NCBI GenBank assembly: GCA_002423105.1
Contig: DIUT01000008.1
Location: 27,547-91,546, forward strand
Length of the DNA stretch: 64,000 nt
Source: Geobacter sp. UBA6151
GTDB taxonomy: Bacteria; Desulfobacterota; Desulfuromonadia; Geobacterales; Pseudopelobacteraceae
Direction: 5' to 3'
Part shown: positions 26,358-34,921 of the stretch, piece by piece
Numbering within the stretch: the stretch's first letter is position 1
How the letters are laid out: the number at the start of each line of letters is the position of its first letter
The notes under the pieces: generated by a model
Databases searched by the model: none
What the model was told of the DNA's origin: nothing
Seen by the model: only the letters and a program-made list of their open reading frames with translations
Position numbers and translations under genes: made by a program

Positions 26358-27308
26358 TTATTTCACCACCGTGGAAACGGAGAGCAGTTGCAGGGGGAAA
26401 TGGATGCCCAAGCGGTCGGCGGTGCGCAGGTTTACGCTGAGGGAAAGATGCGGCACCGTGGCAACCGGCAGTTCGCCGGGATGTTTGCCATGCAGCACCT
26501 GCAAGGCGTTCCGGGCGGCAAGCCGTCCCAGGGTGCGATAATCCGGCCCCAGTGAAACCAGAGCGCCATTTTCTTTGACCATCTCGGGAATGATCACAAC
26601 CGTTGGAATTCGATGCCGGTTGAGAATGCCGATAATCTCACTTCCATTGGCCTTGACAAACGAGTCTGATGGAAAGATCACGGCGTCCACCCGGGCATCG
26701 ATTACCTGTTTCATGGTGGCGGCAATACCCTGTTTGCCCTGGATAGGAAACTCCTTGACCTGGAAACCGAACTGTTTCTGCTGCTGCTGAATATCGGCCA
26801 ACTGGTAGCGGGGGGCCGGATCGTGACTGGAATAGACAAAGCCCAGCTTTCTGATGTTCATGATGGTGGACAGGGTGCGGAAGGCGCTTTCCATTGGTAC
26901 CAGGTTGGATGCGCCGGTAGCTCTGCCGTCGGGATGTGCGAGGCTTTTCACCACACCGGCCTCCACCGGCCGCTGGACGATGTTGAAGATAATCGGCAGG
27001 TCGCCGGGCGTTTGCAGGGCGGCCTGGGTGACCATGGTGCCAAAGGTGTAGGCCAGCCTGAACCGTTTCGGATCAAGTCCCGCCAGTATCTGTTGCAGCC
27101 TTTCCTTGTTCTGGTCCGCGTCAAAGGTGGTGATGACCACCTCAAAATCCGGCGATGCTGCCATGGCTTCCCTGAAACCCTGTTCTGCTGCGGTTTCACC
27201 CCGCCAGAGCACCATGGCGATCTCCACCCGTTCCCTCCGCGCTTCAACCGTTGTTGGCGACAGCAGGAACAAGGGACAGAGCGCACATGCCAGCAGAAAC
27301 AACCTCAT
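26358..27308 (-). CDS. ABC transporter substrate-binding protein, TrpX-like (PF04392)
   Basis: A 316-residue secreted protein (signal peptide to about residue 23). It has the PF04392 patterns: TFGTMVTQAAL, DLPIIFNIVQRPVEAGVVKSL, the loop RATGASNLVPMESAFRTL, and the late DYRTLGRLAARNALQVLHGKHPGELPVAT. No matching permease or ATPase is beside it; it lies between a sensor phosphatase and the AEC carriers. In this position it could sense a ligand for the phosphatase, which is inference. Confidence 0.75.
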   Translation of the reverse strand: MRLFLLACALCPLFLLSPTTVEARRERVEIAMVLWRGETAAEQGFREAMAASPDFEVVITTFDADQNKERLQQILAGLDPKRFRLAYTFGTMVTQAALQTPGDLPIIFNIVQRPVEAGVVKSLAHPDGRATGASNLVPMESAFRTLSTIMNIRKLGFVYSSHDPAPRYQLADIQQQQKQFGFQVKEFPIQGKQGIAATMKQVIDARVDAVIFPSDSFVKANGSEIIGILNRHRIPTVVIIPEMVKENGALVSLGPDYRTLGRLAARNALQVLHGKHPGELPVATVPHLSLSVNLRTADRLGIHFPLQLLSVSTVVK

Positions 27309-29452
27309 GCTGCTTTTCCCCGGTAGCGCAGCGCCAGTATGGTGATGTCGTCCGACTGCTGGGCACCGTTGGCAAAGGTCTGCACCTCGGACCGGATTGC
27401 GTTGATGATCTGTTCAGGCGCGCCGCCGGGGCAGTTGTTGACACAGGCCAGCAGACGCTGCTCGCCGTATTCTTCAAGCTTGGGATTGACCGCCTCGTTG
27501 ACGCCATCGGTGTACAGCAGGAACAGCTCCCCCGGTTGCAGGGTGATCTGCTCGGTTGTGTAGCTGATATCCGGCATTGGTCCCAGTACGAAGCCGGGGG
27601 AGAAGCTGTGGTAGGCGGTGCTTCCGTCAGCCTTCTGGATCAGCGGCGGCAGATGCCCGGCATTGGCGCAGGCAAGCTGTCCGGTGGTGATGTCCAGTAT
27701 GGCGCAGAAGACCGTCACAAACATTGAGGTTTCATTGTCCAGGGCAAGGATGCTGTTGACCCGTTCCAGCACCTTTGCCGGATCGGCATCCCGCAGGGCT
27801 TCGCTCTTCAGCAGGGTCTTGGCCACCATCATGTAGAGGGCGGCAGGCACCCCTTTGTCAGAAACATCGCCGATGACCAGACAGATGCGGTTCTCGTCAA
27901 GGAGGAAGAAATCGTAGAAATCCCCGCCAACCTCCTTGGCCGGTTCCATCAGGGCGTACAGTTCGATGTCGGTGCGGTCGGGAAATGGCGGAAAGATACG
28001 CGGCAGCAGGGATGCCTGGATATCTGTGGCCAGTTTCAGTTCGCTCTGAATCCGCTCCTTTGCCGCTGTGGTCTCGGTCAGCTCCCGGATATGGCGGGAC
28101 AGATCTGCCGCCATGTTATTAAAGGTGTCGCCAAGTTGCTGAATCTCGTCGCCGGTGTCCAGTTGCAGCCGATGCTCCAGGTTGCCGTTGCCGATTATCT
28201 CCGCCCCTTCTTCAAGGGCCAGGATCGGGGCGGTGATCTTCTTGGCCACCCTGCGCGAAACCATGGTGATACCGGCCAGTATGAGCAAGAACAGGGCACC
28301 GAGCACGGCTAAGGAGATGCCGATATGCAGGTAGACCTGATCACGGGCATCTTTCGATTCCTTGATAATCGCCTGTTCAGTCTGCTTTATCGGTGCGTAG
28401 ACCGCTTCCACCGGCAGGACAAACAGCACCGACCAGCCGGTAGTGCTGATCGGCGCGTAGGCCACAAAGCTGTCCTGCTTGTTCAGCAGGCCGCGCATGA
28501 TGCCGGGATGGCTTGATGCCAGGCTCTTATCAAGTTGCGGCATCGCCTTCTGGTCGTCAAAGGTAAAGAAATGCTCCGGTTGCCGTTCTTTCCACTTGTC
28601 GCTGGTGGTGTCCAGTCCTTCGCGGGCCAGAATGCGGCGATCCTGCGAAACCAGATAGGCCTTGCCCTGGTTGTTGATCCGCATCTTGATGATCCGCTCC
28701 TGGATGGTGGTGAGCGGCACGTTCAGGCCGATGACCGCCACGGTCCGCTCTCCCTTCATGACCGGCGCAGAGCAGTTGACCCGCAGGTTGCGGGCGATAA
28801 CCCCTACGTACGGCTCGCTCCAGCCGAGACTTTTCTTCTCAAGGGCGCGGTTGAACCAGTCGCGTGTGCGTACGTCGTACTTCGGATCAATATTCGCGGA
28901 CCAGGGAAAACGGCGGAACAGCCCTTGCGGGGTGGCCAGGTTGCAGTCGTTGATCACGGAGTTGCTTTTAAGGACCGAGATCATGAAGTCGTCCATTGCC
29001 GAGGAAAGTTGCAACTCCGATGCAATGGCAGCTTGTCGCACACCTTGGGGGATCTGCCAGACCGATGCCGCCTTCGGATCAGGCGGCTCCTCGGTGATGG
29101 AATAGGAGCGCTTGCGGGGGTAGATGGCCGGGTTCTTCCAGATGCGCTCGGCGATATCCACCATGACCTTCAGGTCGTTTTCCACGTCGCGGAACTGGGC
29201 GTCGATCAATGCCGCCTGGTCCACAGTGGCCTTGAGCAACCCTTCCTGCGAGAGGGTTTCAAGCGAACCTTTGCTGATCTTGAGCAGATCCTGGCTTAAG
29301 CCCACCGTGCCTTTCAGAGCGGTCTGCCCAAGGCTGCTCATACTGATCAGGGTCACCAGCCCAAAACAGATGAGTGAAAAGACGGCTGTACCCATAAGTG
29401 CGTACAGGATACGGGTTTTGATGGTTTTGGGATGAAAACGGGCGAAGATCAT
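27305..29452 (-). CDS. Cache-HAMP sensor with SpoIIE-type PP2C phosphatase
   Basis: A 715-residue membrane protein. It has a first transmembrane helix (about 12-36), a large periplasmic Cache-type sensor (about 80-370), a second helix (about 380-405), HAMP (about 408-460), and a SpoIIE/RsbU-type PP2C domain from about 485. The metal-binding motifs are intact (VGGDFYDFF, VIGDVSDKGVPAALYM, and a late SDDITIL). Such proteins dephosphorylate STAS anti-sigma-factor antagonists. A STAS/RsbW pair sits at 56899-57672. It overlaps the binding-protein gene by 4 bp. It may be driven partly by promoter P1 through 29506-30439. Confidence 0.88.
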   Translation of the reverse strand: MIFARFHPKTIKTRILYALMGTAVFSLICFGLVTLISMSSLGQTALKGTVGLSQDLLKISKGSLETLSQEGLLKATVDQAALIDAQFRDVENDLKVMVDIAERIWKNPAIYPRKRSYSITEEPPDPKAASVWQIPQGVRQAAIASELQLSSAMDDFMISVLKSNSVINDCNLATPQGLFRRFPWSANIDPKYDVRTRDWFNRALEKKSLGWSEPYVGVIARNLRVNCSAPVMKGERTVAVIGLNVPLTTIQERIIKMRINNQGKAYLVSQDRRILAREGLDTTSDKWKERQPEHFFTFDDQKAMPQLDKSLASSHPGIMRGLLNKQDSFVAYAPISTTGWSVLFVLPVEAVYAPIKQTEQAIIKESKDARDQVYLHIGISLAVLGALFLLILAGITMVSRRVAKKITAPILALEEGAEIIGNGNLEHRLQLDTGDEIQQLGDTFNNMAADLSRHIRELTETTAAKERIQSELKLATDIQASLLPRIFPPFPDRTDIELYALMEPAKEVGGDFYDFFLLDENRICLVIGDVSDKGVPAALYMMVAKTLLKSEALRDADPAKVLERVNSILALDNETSMFVTVFCAILDITTGQLACANAGHLPPLIQKADGSTAYHSFSPGFVLGPMPDISYTTEQITLQPGELFLLYTDGVNEAVNPKLEEYGEQRLLACVNNCPGGAPEQIINAIRSEVQTFANGAQQSDDITILALRYRGKAA

Positions 29453-29505
29453 AAGTCAAAAACCCCTGTCAGGTTGCGGCATGTCCGGCACGGCCCTGTC
29501 TGCTG

Positions 29506-29856
29506 TTATTCCCATCTGCCGGTACAGGACGGGTTAGTGCAGAGCAGGGTGCAGAATTTGTCCAGGTCGGTCATTGCAAAATCAAAGGGCACTTTCACAG
29601 CGCCATAATTGTCCGCACATTGATATTTGCCGTTGGATTTTATGCAGGTGTAGGATTTGAACTGACAGCCGACCAGATGTCCTTTTTCCACCCGGCCGTC
29701 GGTAACCCTGGTGATGGCGTTGGGGTGGACGGTGCAGCGTTTGCTGTAATAGTCCGGGTTACTGTTGCACATGAAGGTTTGTGCCGCAGCGCCAGGCGGT
29801 AAAAGAAGGATGCATGACACCGTGATTGCCATGATGGTTGTAATAATGGATTTCAT
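29506..29856 (-). CDS. Secreted cysteine-rich protein of unknown function
   Basis: A 116-residue protein with a clear signal peptide (cleavage after about residue 25, AAAQ). The mature part holds about nine cysteines, including CNSNP, CADN, CTLLCTNPSC, likely to form disulfides. No family is recognised. The start at 29856 follows GGAGAGG, which is a good ribosome site. It follows the P1-driven gene at 30077, with 220 bp between (29857-30076) in which I see no gene, only a weak imperfect inverted repeat. Confidence 0.6.
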   Translation of the reverse strand: MKSIITTIMAITVSCILLLPPGAAAQTFMCNSNPDYYSKRCTVHPNAITRVTDGRVEKGHLVGCQFKSYTCIKSNGKYQCADNYGAVKVPFDFAMTDLDKFCTLLCTNPSCTGRWE

Positions 29857-30076
29857 ACGCCTCTCCGGTCCCGTAAAGCCTGGCGGGATTGTTGTCATGC
29901 TCTGTGGATCAGCACTGTCTCAGGGCCGTGACTTCAAAAATTTTACGCATGGTAGTCGAAGCGTGGCCCTGAGTCCAGTGTCGCGTTGCGTTGATATGCT
30001 GCTGTGCTGCGTGGGTGTTGCCCTGGGCATCGTGCCGGGCATGGAATGCCTGGCTATCTACAACACGCCAGCCGGT

Positions 30077-30439
30077 TTATTTGGAGGTCACGGTGACACT
30101 GCCCTGATTGTCCACGGTAACAACATAGTCTTTCATAAGGTTGGGAGCCGCTTCCTGGTAATCCAGCAAGCGCATCTTACTGGGATCAGTGCCGGAAGTG
30201 GTATTAACCACCCGGATCTTGGTAACGGTCTTCACCGGCGACCCCAGCCACGGTTTAGAACTATTGGGGTTAATGATTTCCGGTTTGTCTGTGCTGCCGT
30301 CACTGAAGGTGACGCCAACGCCCAGCACAAAGTTTGAGTTGTTGACTACCTTGACCATGCCGGCTTCTGCGCTGCCCAGAGTAAACAGTGAGGTTGCCAG
30401 CAGGGTGATGAGTGCGACGAGTACGGTTTGCTTTTTCAT
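30077..30439 (-). CDS. Secreted protein, paralogue family A (member 1)
   Basis: A 120-residue secreted protein. The signal peptide ends about residue 26 (SAEA-G). The mature protein is a small beta-rich unit (KVVNNSNFVLGVGVT... VKTVTKIRVVNTTSGTDPSKMRLLDY). It is about 80 percent identical by eye to the gene at 31848, mostly in the signal peptide and the VKTVTKIRVVNTTSGTDP region, so they are recent paralogues. It is the first gene after sigma-54 promoter P1. The function is unknown. Confidence 0.65.
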   Translation of the reverse strand: MKKQTVLVALITLLATSLFTLGSAEAGMVKVVNNSNFVLGVGVTFSDGSTDKPEIINPNSSKPWLGSPVKTVTKIRVVNTTSGTDPSKMRLLDYQEAAPNLMKDYVVTVDNQGSVTVTSK

Positions 30440-30482
30440 GATCTTCTCCTTTCAGGGTGCGTGTGCCATCTGCTTTATCCAC

Positions 30483-30499
30483 TGCAGATGGCATGCCAA
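30483..30499 (-). promoter_or_regulatory. Sigma-54 promoter P1
   Basis: TTGGCATGCCATCTGCA on the minus strand, an exact fit to the -24 GG / -12 GC spacing. The GC lies about 45 bp before the ATG at 30439. Paired upstream sites follow at 30542-30576. Confidence 0.8.
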
Positions 30500-30541
30500 A
30501 TACGAATGCAGCTAAATCAGCGGGTTAGGGATACAGGGGCT

Positions 30542-30576
30542 GCCAACTTCCAGTTGCTGCCGACAACTTTGGTGGC
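30542..30576. promoter_or_regulatory. Enhancer-like paired sites of P1
   Basis: Site A begins at 30542 (GCCAAC-TTC-CAGTTG); site B is 30562-30576 (GACAAC-TTT-GGTGGC), one mismatch per half from GCCAAC-N3-GTTGGC. The sites begin 43 and 63 bp upstream of the TTGG of P1. Confidence 0.65.
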
Positions 30577-30581
30577 AGGTG

Positions 30582-31331
30582 TTAGCGCTCGGCGCTTTCC
30601 AGGTCCCGTTCCGTATCCCGTTGAAAATCACAGGTCAGATAATCAAAACTTATCGGTAGCCCCAGTTCCAGCGTGGTCAGGAACTGTACGCCCACGGTAA
30701 TGCCGTTGGGACAGCACTCCAGCAGGTGTCCGCCGGTTTTCCGGTCGGCAGAGAGAAAATGCAGATGCATGCCGGGCACACTCAAAGAACCCATAAACAA
30801 AGGGGTGTAAAAACCCACCAGAACTCCCTCGGTGTCAGTGTACTCAAAGACCGGTTGATCCTTTGCCACCTCGGCCAGGGGACGGTAGTTCTCCTGACGG
30901 GGTACTGAACGAACCTTGATCCGGCTGAAATGGCCTTCAACCCGGATGGCGTAGAATATGTTGGGGGAAGGGAGCAGGCTGTTCAACCAATCCAGAAATG
31001 CCGGATAGCTGCATCCTTCATCAAGCCGGTCATGGCTCATCGGCTGATAGAAGGCCACGCAGGAAAATGGGGTCAGGGTATCATCATCCACCCTGGCCGC
31101 TGCTCCGTCAGAGGTGATCTGGTAGATCTCGCCATCCAGCATAACCATCTCGCCGTCAAGGTGATCAAAGGTGCCCAGACCGAAATCACCGTGCTGCTTG
31201 ATTTCGCTTAAGGGGATTTTCTGCTGGTAGATCCCCTCTACCAGCGCGTTGACCGGGGCGCAGAAGTAGATCCGGCTGCTGCTTGGTGCTGCCGGTGCAG
31301 TTGCTGTCATCAAGATCTTTTGGGTACTCAT
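30582..31331 (-). CDS. budA: Alpha-acetolactate decarboxylase
   Basis: A 249-residue BudA/AlsD enzyme that turns acetolactate into (R)-acetoin. Key stretches: HGDFGLGTFDHLDGEMVMLDG and the zinc-binding PGMHLHFLSADRKTGGH. It overlaps the stop of the upstream secreted-protein gene by 4 bp (ATGA). No acetolactate synthase lies beside it, though a GldA-like dehydrogenase that could reduce acetoin is encoded at 45466. It lacks a signal peptide, so it should be cytoplasmic among genes for secreted proteins. Confidence 0.9.
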   Translation of the reverse strand: MSTQKILMTATAPAAPSSSRIYFCAPVNALVEGIYQQKIPLSEIKQHGDFGLGTFDHLDGEMVMLDGEIYQITSDGAAARVDDDTLTPFSCVAFYQPMSHDRLDEGCSYPAFLDWLNSLLPSPNIFYAIRVEGHFSRIKVRSVPRQENYRPLAEVAKDQPVFEYTDTEGVLVGFYTPLFMGSLSVPGMHLHFLSADRKTGGHLLECCPNGITVGVQFLTTLELGLPISFDYLTCDFQRDTERDLESAER

Positions 31332-31729
31332 TGCCCAACGAGAGTTCCCGGTGTCCATTTGCCCGGAGAAAGGCATTCGGAACAGATAATGGAATAGCGG
31401 GTGTGCAAGTTGTCCCATTCAGAAACCTTGAGTGACCTGCCGCCGATATTCGAGCAGGAGTAGTTAGGGATTATCGGCATATTGTTTTTACCGACTGCAT
31501 TGTACATACAGGTGCGGGATACGGTCTGTACAATGACATCTCCCATGTTTTTGTCCTCGCAGTAAACGGTGAATTTCGCACCGCTTGTTTCCGTTCGTGC
31601 GGTACGCAACGGATCGGTACTAATCTGCTTTATGCTGCAGTAGGCATTATCGTAGGCTGCTGCCGGGAAAGCGTTGATCGTGACGGCGCAAAGGAAAAGA
31701 ACGCCTTGAATGATATGGGTTTTGGACAT
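31328..31729 (-). CDS. Secreted protein of unknown function
   Basis: A 133-residue protein with a signal peptide (about 25 residues, ending AFPAAAYD). The mature part has several cysteines (CSIKQI, CEDKN, TCMYN, SCSNIGG, ICSEC) and otherwise no recognised domain. Its stop overlaps the budA start. A shortened repeat element lies between this gene and the next one upstream. Function unknown. Confidence 0.55.
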   Translation of the reverse strand: MSKTHIIQGVLFLCAVTINAFPAAAYDNAYCSIKQISTDPLRTARTETSGAKFTVYCEDKNMGDVIVQTVSRTCMYNAVGKNNMPIIPNYSCSNIGGRSLKVSEWDNLHTRYSIICSECLSPGKWTPGTLVGQ

Positions 31730-31749
31730 AGTGAAAACCTTTCTTTAAA

Positions 31750-31848
31750 GAGGTTGTTGAAAAACAGCCATCTTGCCGCCGTCCTCAAAAGCCCGCGTGT
31801 GCGACGATCTGACTATTTTTGAACAACCTGAGTTTTTCAACAGCTTGT
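31750..31848. repeat. Inverted-repeat element, internally deleted copy 2 (99 bp)
   Basis: Shares both ends and the GCGACGATCTGACTATTTTTGAACAACCTG segment pieces with copies 1 and 3 but lacks about 42 bp of the middle, including the inner hairpin. Its right end overlaps the stop codon of the gene at 31848. Confidence 0.8.
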
Positions 31849-32225
31849 TAAAAGTTGGCAGGCTTGTTCGAGGTCACGGCGACGGCACCCTGGTTATCCA
31901 CCGTAATAAGATAGTCTTTCATAATGCTAGGTGTCTGCTCTTGGTAATCCAGCAAGCGCATTTTGCCGGGATCAGTGCCGGAAGTGGTATTGACCACCCG
32001 GATCTTGGTAACGGTCTTCACCGGTGACCCCAGTGCCGGTTTGTAGCTGTTGGGGTTGATGATATCCGGGCCGCTTTTACTGCCATCACTGTAGGTGACG
32101 CCCACACCCAGCACAAAGTTTGAATTGTTGACTACCTTGATCAGGCCGGCTTCTGCGCTGCCTAGGGTAAACAGTGAGGTTGCCAGCAGGGTGGTGAGTG
32201 CGACGAGTACGGTTTGCTTTTTCAT
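31848..32225 (-). CDS. Secreted protein, paralogue family A (member 2)
   Basis: A 125-residue secreted protein, paralogue of the one at 30077. The first 26 residues (signal peptide) differ at only one position, and the mature halves agree in most positions with a different C-terminus (NKPANF). The true start is 32225; a reading to 32402 overlaps the next gene and lacks a ribosome site. Its stop codon TAA is formed with the end of the repeat element. Function unknown. Confidence 0.65.
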   Translation of the reverse strand: MKKQTVLVALTTLLATSLFTLGSAEAGLIKVVNNSNFVLGVGVTYSDGSKSGPDIINPNSYKPALGSPVKTVTKIRVVNTTSGTDPGKMRLLDYQEQTPSIMKDYLITVDNQGAVAVTSNKPANF

Positions 32226-32310
32226 GATCGTCTCCTTTTGATTTTTTCCCTCAGTGGATATAGGGGACAGGCAATTTTTCCCGCTCCACCTGCGCCCCGC
32301 TTCCGGCTGC

Positions 32311-32739
32311 TCACTCGAAGCCGCTGACATGTACACGGCCCTTGCGGCTGTGAAGGAAGCTCCCCTCTTCGATTGAATATTTCGCATGATTTCCCCGGAC
32401 ATGAGACACCTGAATATTGCCTGCCTTCAGCGCACACAGGTTTTGGTGCACTTCAATCTCCGACATGAAATATTCAATGTTGTACAGTTTGTCATAGAGA
32501 CAGAAAGATACGTGGCAGCGTGGTCCATATCCGTCGTTTTGCTTGACATACGTTTCAAACACGCCGCTTCCGTCCCATGTCACCGTGCCGCTTGAGCAGC
32601 TTACGCTCCCCTTGCAGATGCGGTACTTCTCGTCCACGGAAATACTTAGGGTATGACATCCGTTTTCGGCGTACGCGACAGCCGAGGAAGCGATGATACC
32701 CAGGACAATAATGAGAACCATTGTTATCTTGTCACGCAT
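32311..32739 (-). CDS. Secreted protein of unknown function
   Basis: A 142-residue protein with a signal peptide (VLIIVLGIIASSAVAYAE, cleavage about residue 24). The mature part contains about seven Cys and a GTVTWDGSGVFETYV segment, which suggests a small beta-sandwich stabilised by disulfides. A ribosome site (AGGAGAA) precedes the start. No family recognised. It sits in the P2 gene array. Confidence 0.55.
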   Translation of the reverse strand: MRDKITMVLIIVLGIIASSAVAYAENGCHTLSISVDEKYRICKGSVSCSSGTVTWDGSGVFETYVKQNDGYGPRCHVSFCLYDKLYNIEYFMSEIEVHQNLCALKAGNIQVSHVRGNHAKYSIEEGSFLHSRKGRVHVSGFE

Positions 32740-32825
32740 CTATTTTCTCCTTTCTCAGTACCCGGCAAAACCGTGTCCCATCAGTTCCCTCCTGCCGCAC
32801 TGATTACCGAGAGTCCTCAGTTTTG

Positions 32826-32984
32826 CTACTCCTTGTCAAAGTATGCCGTTACGACACTGTCATTCAGACCGTTGGTGACTTTTACCTTGTGATTGATCAG
32901 CCCTGCAGAGGCAATGTTTGCCCAGAGGCATGCCATAAGTACGAAAACAGGAATCAGGGTGATGGTTGAGATTTTTTTCTTCAT
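32826..32984 (-). CDS. Short secreted protein, truncated relative of the 34364 protein
   Basis: A 52-residue frame with an excellent ribosome site (AGGAGG 6 bp upstream of the ATG). Its first 28 residues are a signal peptide, and the rest (GLINHKVKVTNGLND) parallels GLIHHKIKVRNTTSG of the larger protein at 34364, then a TAG ends it. It looks like a broken or shortened paralogue; a short peptide product is also possible. The 86 bp to the next start (32740-32825) hold no further gene that I trust. Confidence 0.5.
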   Translation of the reverse strand: MKKKISTITLIPVFVLMACLWANIASAGLINHKVKVTNGLNDSVVTAYFDKE

Positions 32985-33006
32985 GACGTTCCTCCTTGTA
33001 TGGCGG

Positions 33007-33417
33007 TTACTTCCCCTGGATGGTAACGGTCACCGTGGTTGCCCCTTCACTGTTATTGGAGGTCTGCTGTACCTGCAGGGTATTGCCAGACTTGCTCAGC
33101 AGCTTCCAGATTGCCACAACTTCAACGGTCTTGCCGGTGTGGCTGTCGGTAAACTCACGCTGCAGGGTGCCGTCCTGCTGCACCTGCCAGCTTTTGCAAC
33201 CGACAACGGCAGGGTAGTTGGTGCAGGTCAGTGTACCGTTGTTGTTGAAGGTCATACTGCCGTTGGCATAACCGGAACTGACCATGGTCTTGCCTGATAC
33301 CATCTGACGGGTAAATTGTGGGACGCCGGGACTTAATATGCTCTCTGCTGCTGCGAGACTGCCGGTCGTAACCGTGCAGATAAGAGCCAAAAAGCTGATG
33401 ATGAGCTGCTTTTTCAT
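33007..33417 (-). CDS. Secreted protein, paralogue family B (member 1)
   Basis: A 136-residue secreted protein. A signal peptide (about 24 residues) is followed by FTRQMVSGKTMVSSGYANGS and a lipocalin-like-sized beta domain ending in VTVTIQGK. It is nearly identical to the protein at 50995; differences cluster in the signal peptide and the residues after it. It is the first gene after sigma-54 promoter P2. No family recognised; the high identity and shared leader suggest a recent duplication with its 5' region. Confidence 0.65.
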   Translation of the reverse strand: MKKQLIISFLALICTVTTGSLAAAESILSPGVPQFTRQMVSGKTMVSSGYANGSMTFNNNGTLTCTNYPAVVGCKSWQVQQDGTLQREFTDSHTGKTVEVVAIWKLLSKSGNTLQVQQTSNNSEGATTVTVTIQGK

Positions 33418-33474
33418 GGTGATGCCTCCTTTAAAATAAACTACAGAGATTGTATGTAGGCTTGACATTCTATT

Positions 33475-33491
33475 AGCAGATAGTATGCCAA
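33475..33491 (-). promoter_or_regulatory. Sigma-54 promoter P2
   Basis: TTGGCATACTATCTGCT on the minus strand, with the GC about 59 bp before the gene start at 33417. The leader resembles that of the P5 gene. Confidence 0.85.
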
Positions 33492-33532
33492 AATAAAACC
33501 AAGTGATACCGGCTTGTTGTACAAGTGCTTGC

Positions 33533-33568
33533 TGCCAAATTCCAACTAAAACTGCCAACTTTGTTGTC
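33533..33568. promoter_or_regulatory. Enhancer-like paired sites of P2
   Basis: Site A (from 33533, GCCAAA-TTC-CAACTA, weak) and site B (33554-33568, GCCAAC-TTT-GTTGTC, one mismatch). They begin 42 and 63 bp upstream of the P2 TTGG. Confidence 0.7.
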
Positions 33569-33620
33569 AGCAACTCGTTCTGTACAAGTCACCGGATACA
33601 GTCAATCAACTCCATCCGCT

Positions 33621-34367
33621 CTATCGGGAAGTGATCGGCAAAGGCGGCAGACCAACAACCGTTGTCAGATCCTGGCGGGTCCCCATCAATATCTGCGGTT
33701 GCTTGGCTGGATCGAGCCAGGCAAGGATCTTGACCAATTCTGTTTCATCAAAAGCCACGCAGCCGGAGGTGGTGTAGCCCTCCTCCAGCCAGCCATGGAC
33801 GAAGATCCCGCTGCCATATCCTTTAATGACCGGAGTGCGATTGTAGCTGGTCACCAGGCCGTGGCGGTAGCGGTTATCTGCCAGTTTCATCACCTCGTAG
33901 GAGGTGGCGCTGGTCTGGCCGCGCTTCACCCAGGTGTTGTAGTCAGGAGCCTTGACATCATCAACCCACAGGTCGTTCTCGGTCGCCTGTTGGTACGGCA
34001 TGCTGCTGTCTATGGACGGGGCATAGCCAAAGGCGGATTCCAGCGCAAACAGACCGGTTGGCGCACGGCCATCACCTTCACGCTTTTCACCCGGCGCTGC
34101 AAAACCGTTCCGGCCAATAATCCCCGGCAACGGCCCGGTACGCAGTTTCCAGCCGGAGGAAGAGTGCTCAAAGGCATAGACCTGTACCATTGAACTGTCC
34201 CGCGATTCAGCCATTGCCACCAGTAACTGGTCGCCGCTGATAACTGTACCGACCAGTGATGACTGACTGGCGGACGACTGTGAAGCGCAGCCGACTATCA
34301 TCAGTAAACCGGCTAGAAACAACGCGATAACCGTGTGTTTTATGCCTTTATCAGGAACCTCCCTCAC
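33621..34367 (-). CDS. L,D-transpeptidase (YkuD) lipoprotein
   Basis: A 248-residue protein. The signal peptide ends in a lipobox (MIVGCAS, Cys27), and the YkuD-type catalytic region is SGIFVHGWLEEGYTTSGCVAF, with the His and Cys of L,D-transpeptidases. A central part matches the DUF-like substrate region in these enzymes. It forms or edits peptidoglycan crosslinks in the periplasm; it could also anchor proteins. Its start overlaps the stop of the gene at 34364 by 4 bp. It lies in the P3 transcription unit. Confidence 0.75.
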   Translation of the reverse strand: MREVPDKGIKHTVIALFLAGLLMIVGCASQSSASQSSLVGTVISGDQLLVAMAESRDSSMVQVYAFEHSSSGWKLRTGPLPGIIGRNGFAAPGEKREGDGRAPTGLFALESAFGYAPSIDSSMPYQQATENDLWVDDVKAPDYNTWVKRGQTSATSYEVMKLADNRYRHGLVTSYNRTPVIKGYGSGIFVHGWLEEGYTTSGCVAFDETELVKILAWLDPAKQPQILMGTRQDLTTVVGLPPLPITSR

Positions 34368-34816
34368 TCTTTTTCAAAGATATATGCCGATGAACCGTCA
34401 TAATATATGGAGAAGGTTATCTTGTGCTCCGACGAGGCGCAACTCATGACGCAGGCAGATGGCGTGGATGAGCTGCGTCCAGCTCTTACACAGTAATAGG
34501 GATATTTCTGGTCAATAGCCTGTTGACTATAAGCATAATTGCTTGAAACACCCCCTTTGAGATATTTGGCGCATTTAACACCGATATTGAAGGTGTATTC
34601 GGAGTTAGAATTAATCGTTGCCTGCAGCTTATGACCGTCAGCGGTTGTAAGGGCAATATCTGCCGTGCCGCTCGTCGTATTTCTGACTTTGATCTTATGG
34701 TGTATCAGTCCGGCAGTGGCCGTATTTGCGCAGATACAGATGCCGAGCAGGACAAGCATTATGAAGCATGACTTGGGCAGGTTGTTTGTGAAGTGTTTCA
34801 TCGGTTTTGTTTTCAT
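34364..34816 (-). CDS. Secreted protein of unknown function, first gene of P3
   Basis: A 150-residue protein. The signal peptide runs to about residue 36 (NTATA-GLIHHKIKVRNTTSG). The mature part is beta-rich with four or five Cys near its end (CAKYLKG, CVRAG, CVMSCAS). The start at 34816 follows GGAGGGA; a Met six residues later is possible. A 52-residue relative lies at 32826. It overlaps the L,D-transpeptidase gene by 4 bp. Function unknown. Confidence 0.6.
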   Translation of the reverse strand: MKTKPMKHFTNNLPKSCFIMLVLLGICICANTATAGLIHHKIKVRNTTSGTADIALTTADGHKLQATINSNSEYTFNIGVKCAKYLKGGVSSNYAYSQQAIDQKYPYYCVRAGRSSSTPSACVMSCASSEHKITFSIYYDGSSAYIFEKE

Positions 34817-34863
34817 GTCGGTTCCCTCCTGTGTTATTACAGCGCTGTCTCTAGCCTCTATTT

Positions 34864-34880
34864 AGCAGCAAGTGTGCCAA
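34864..34880 (-). promoter_or_regulatory. Sigma-54 promoter P3
   Basis: TTGGCACACTTGCTGCT on the minus strand; the -24 part (TTGGCAC) is the best in the window. GC lies about 49 bp before the ATG at 34816. Confidence 0.88.
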
Positions 34881-34921
34881 AGGTAAAACAAGCGAAAACA
34901 GCATGTTGTATCGTTTTATCT

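Noticed and set aside
28535..29299. 254-residue plus-strand frame opposite the sensor phosphatase
   Set aside because: Fully antisense to conserved sensor coding sequence, no ribosome site, no family.
29857..30076. Possible gene or sigma-54 site in the 220-bp gap
   Set aside because: The only GG-N10-GC match lacks TTGGCA and TTGC character, and the longest frame lacks a ribosome site. The imperfect inverted repeat with CAGGGCC arms (about 29920-29975) is weak.
32740..32825. Eight-codon leader frame (MGHGFAGY) after the 52-residue gene
   Set aside because: It has a fair ribosome site but is too short to support without conservation data.
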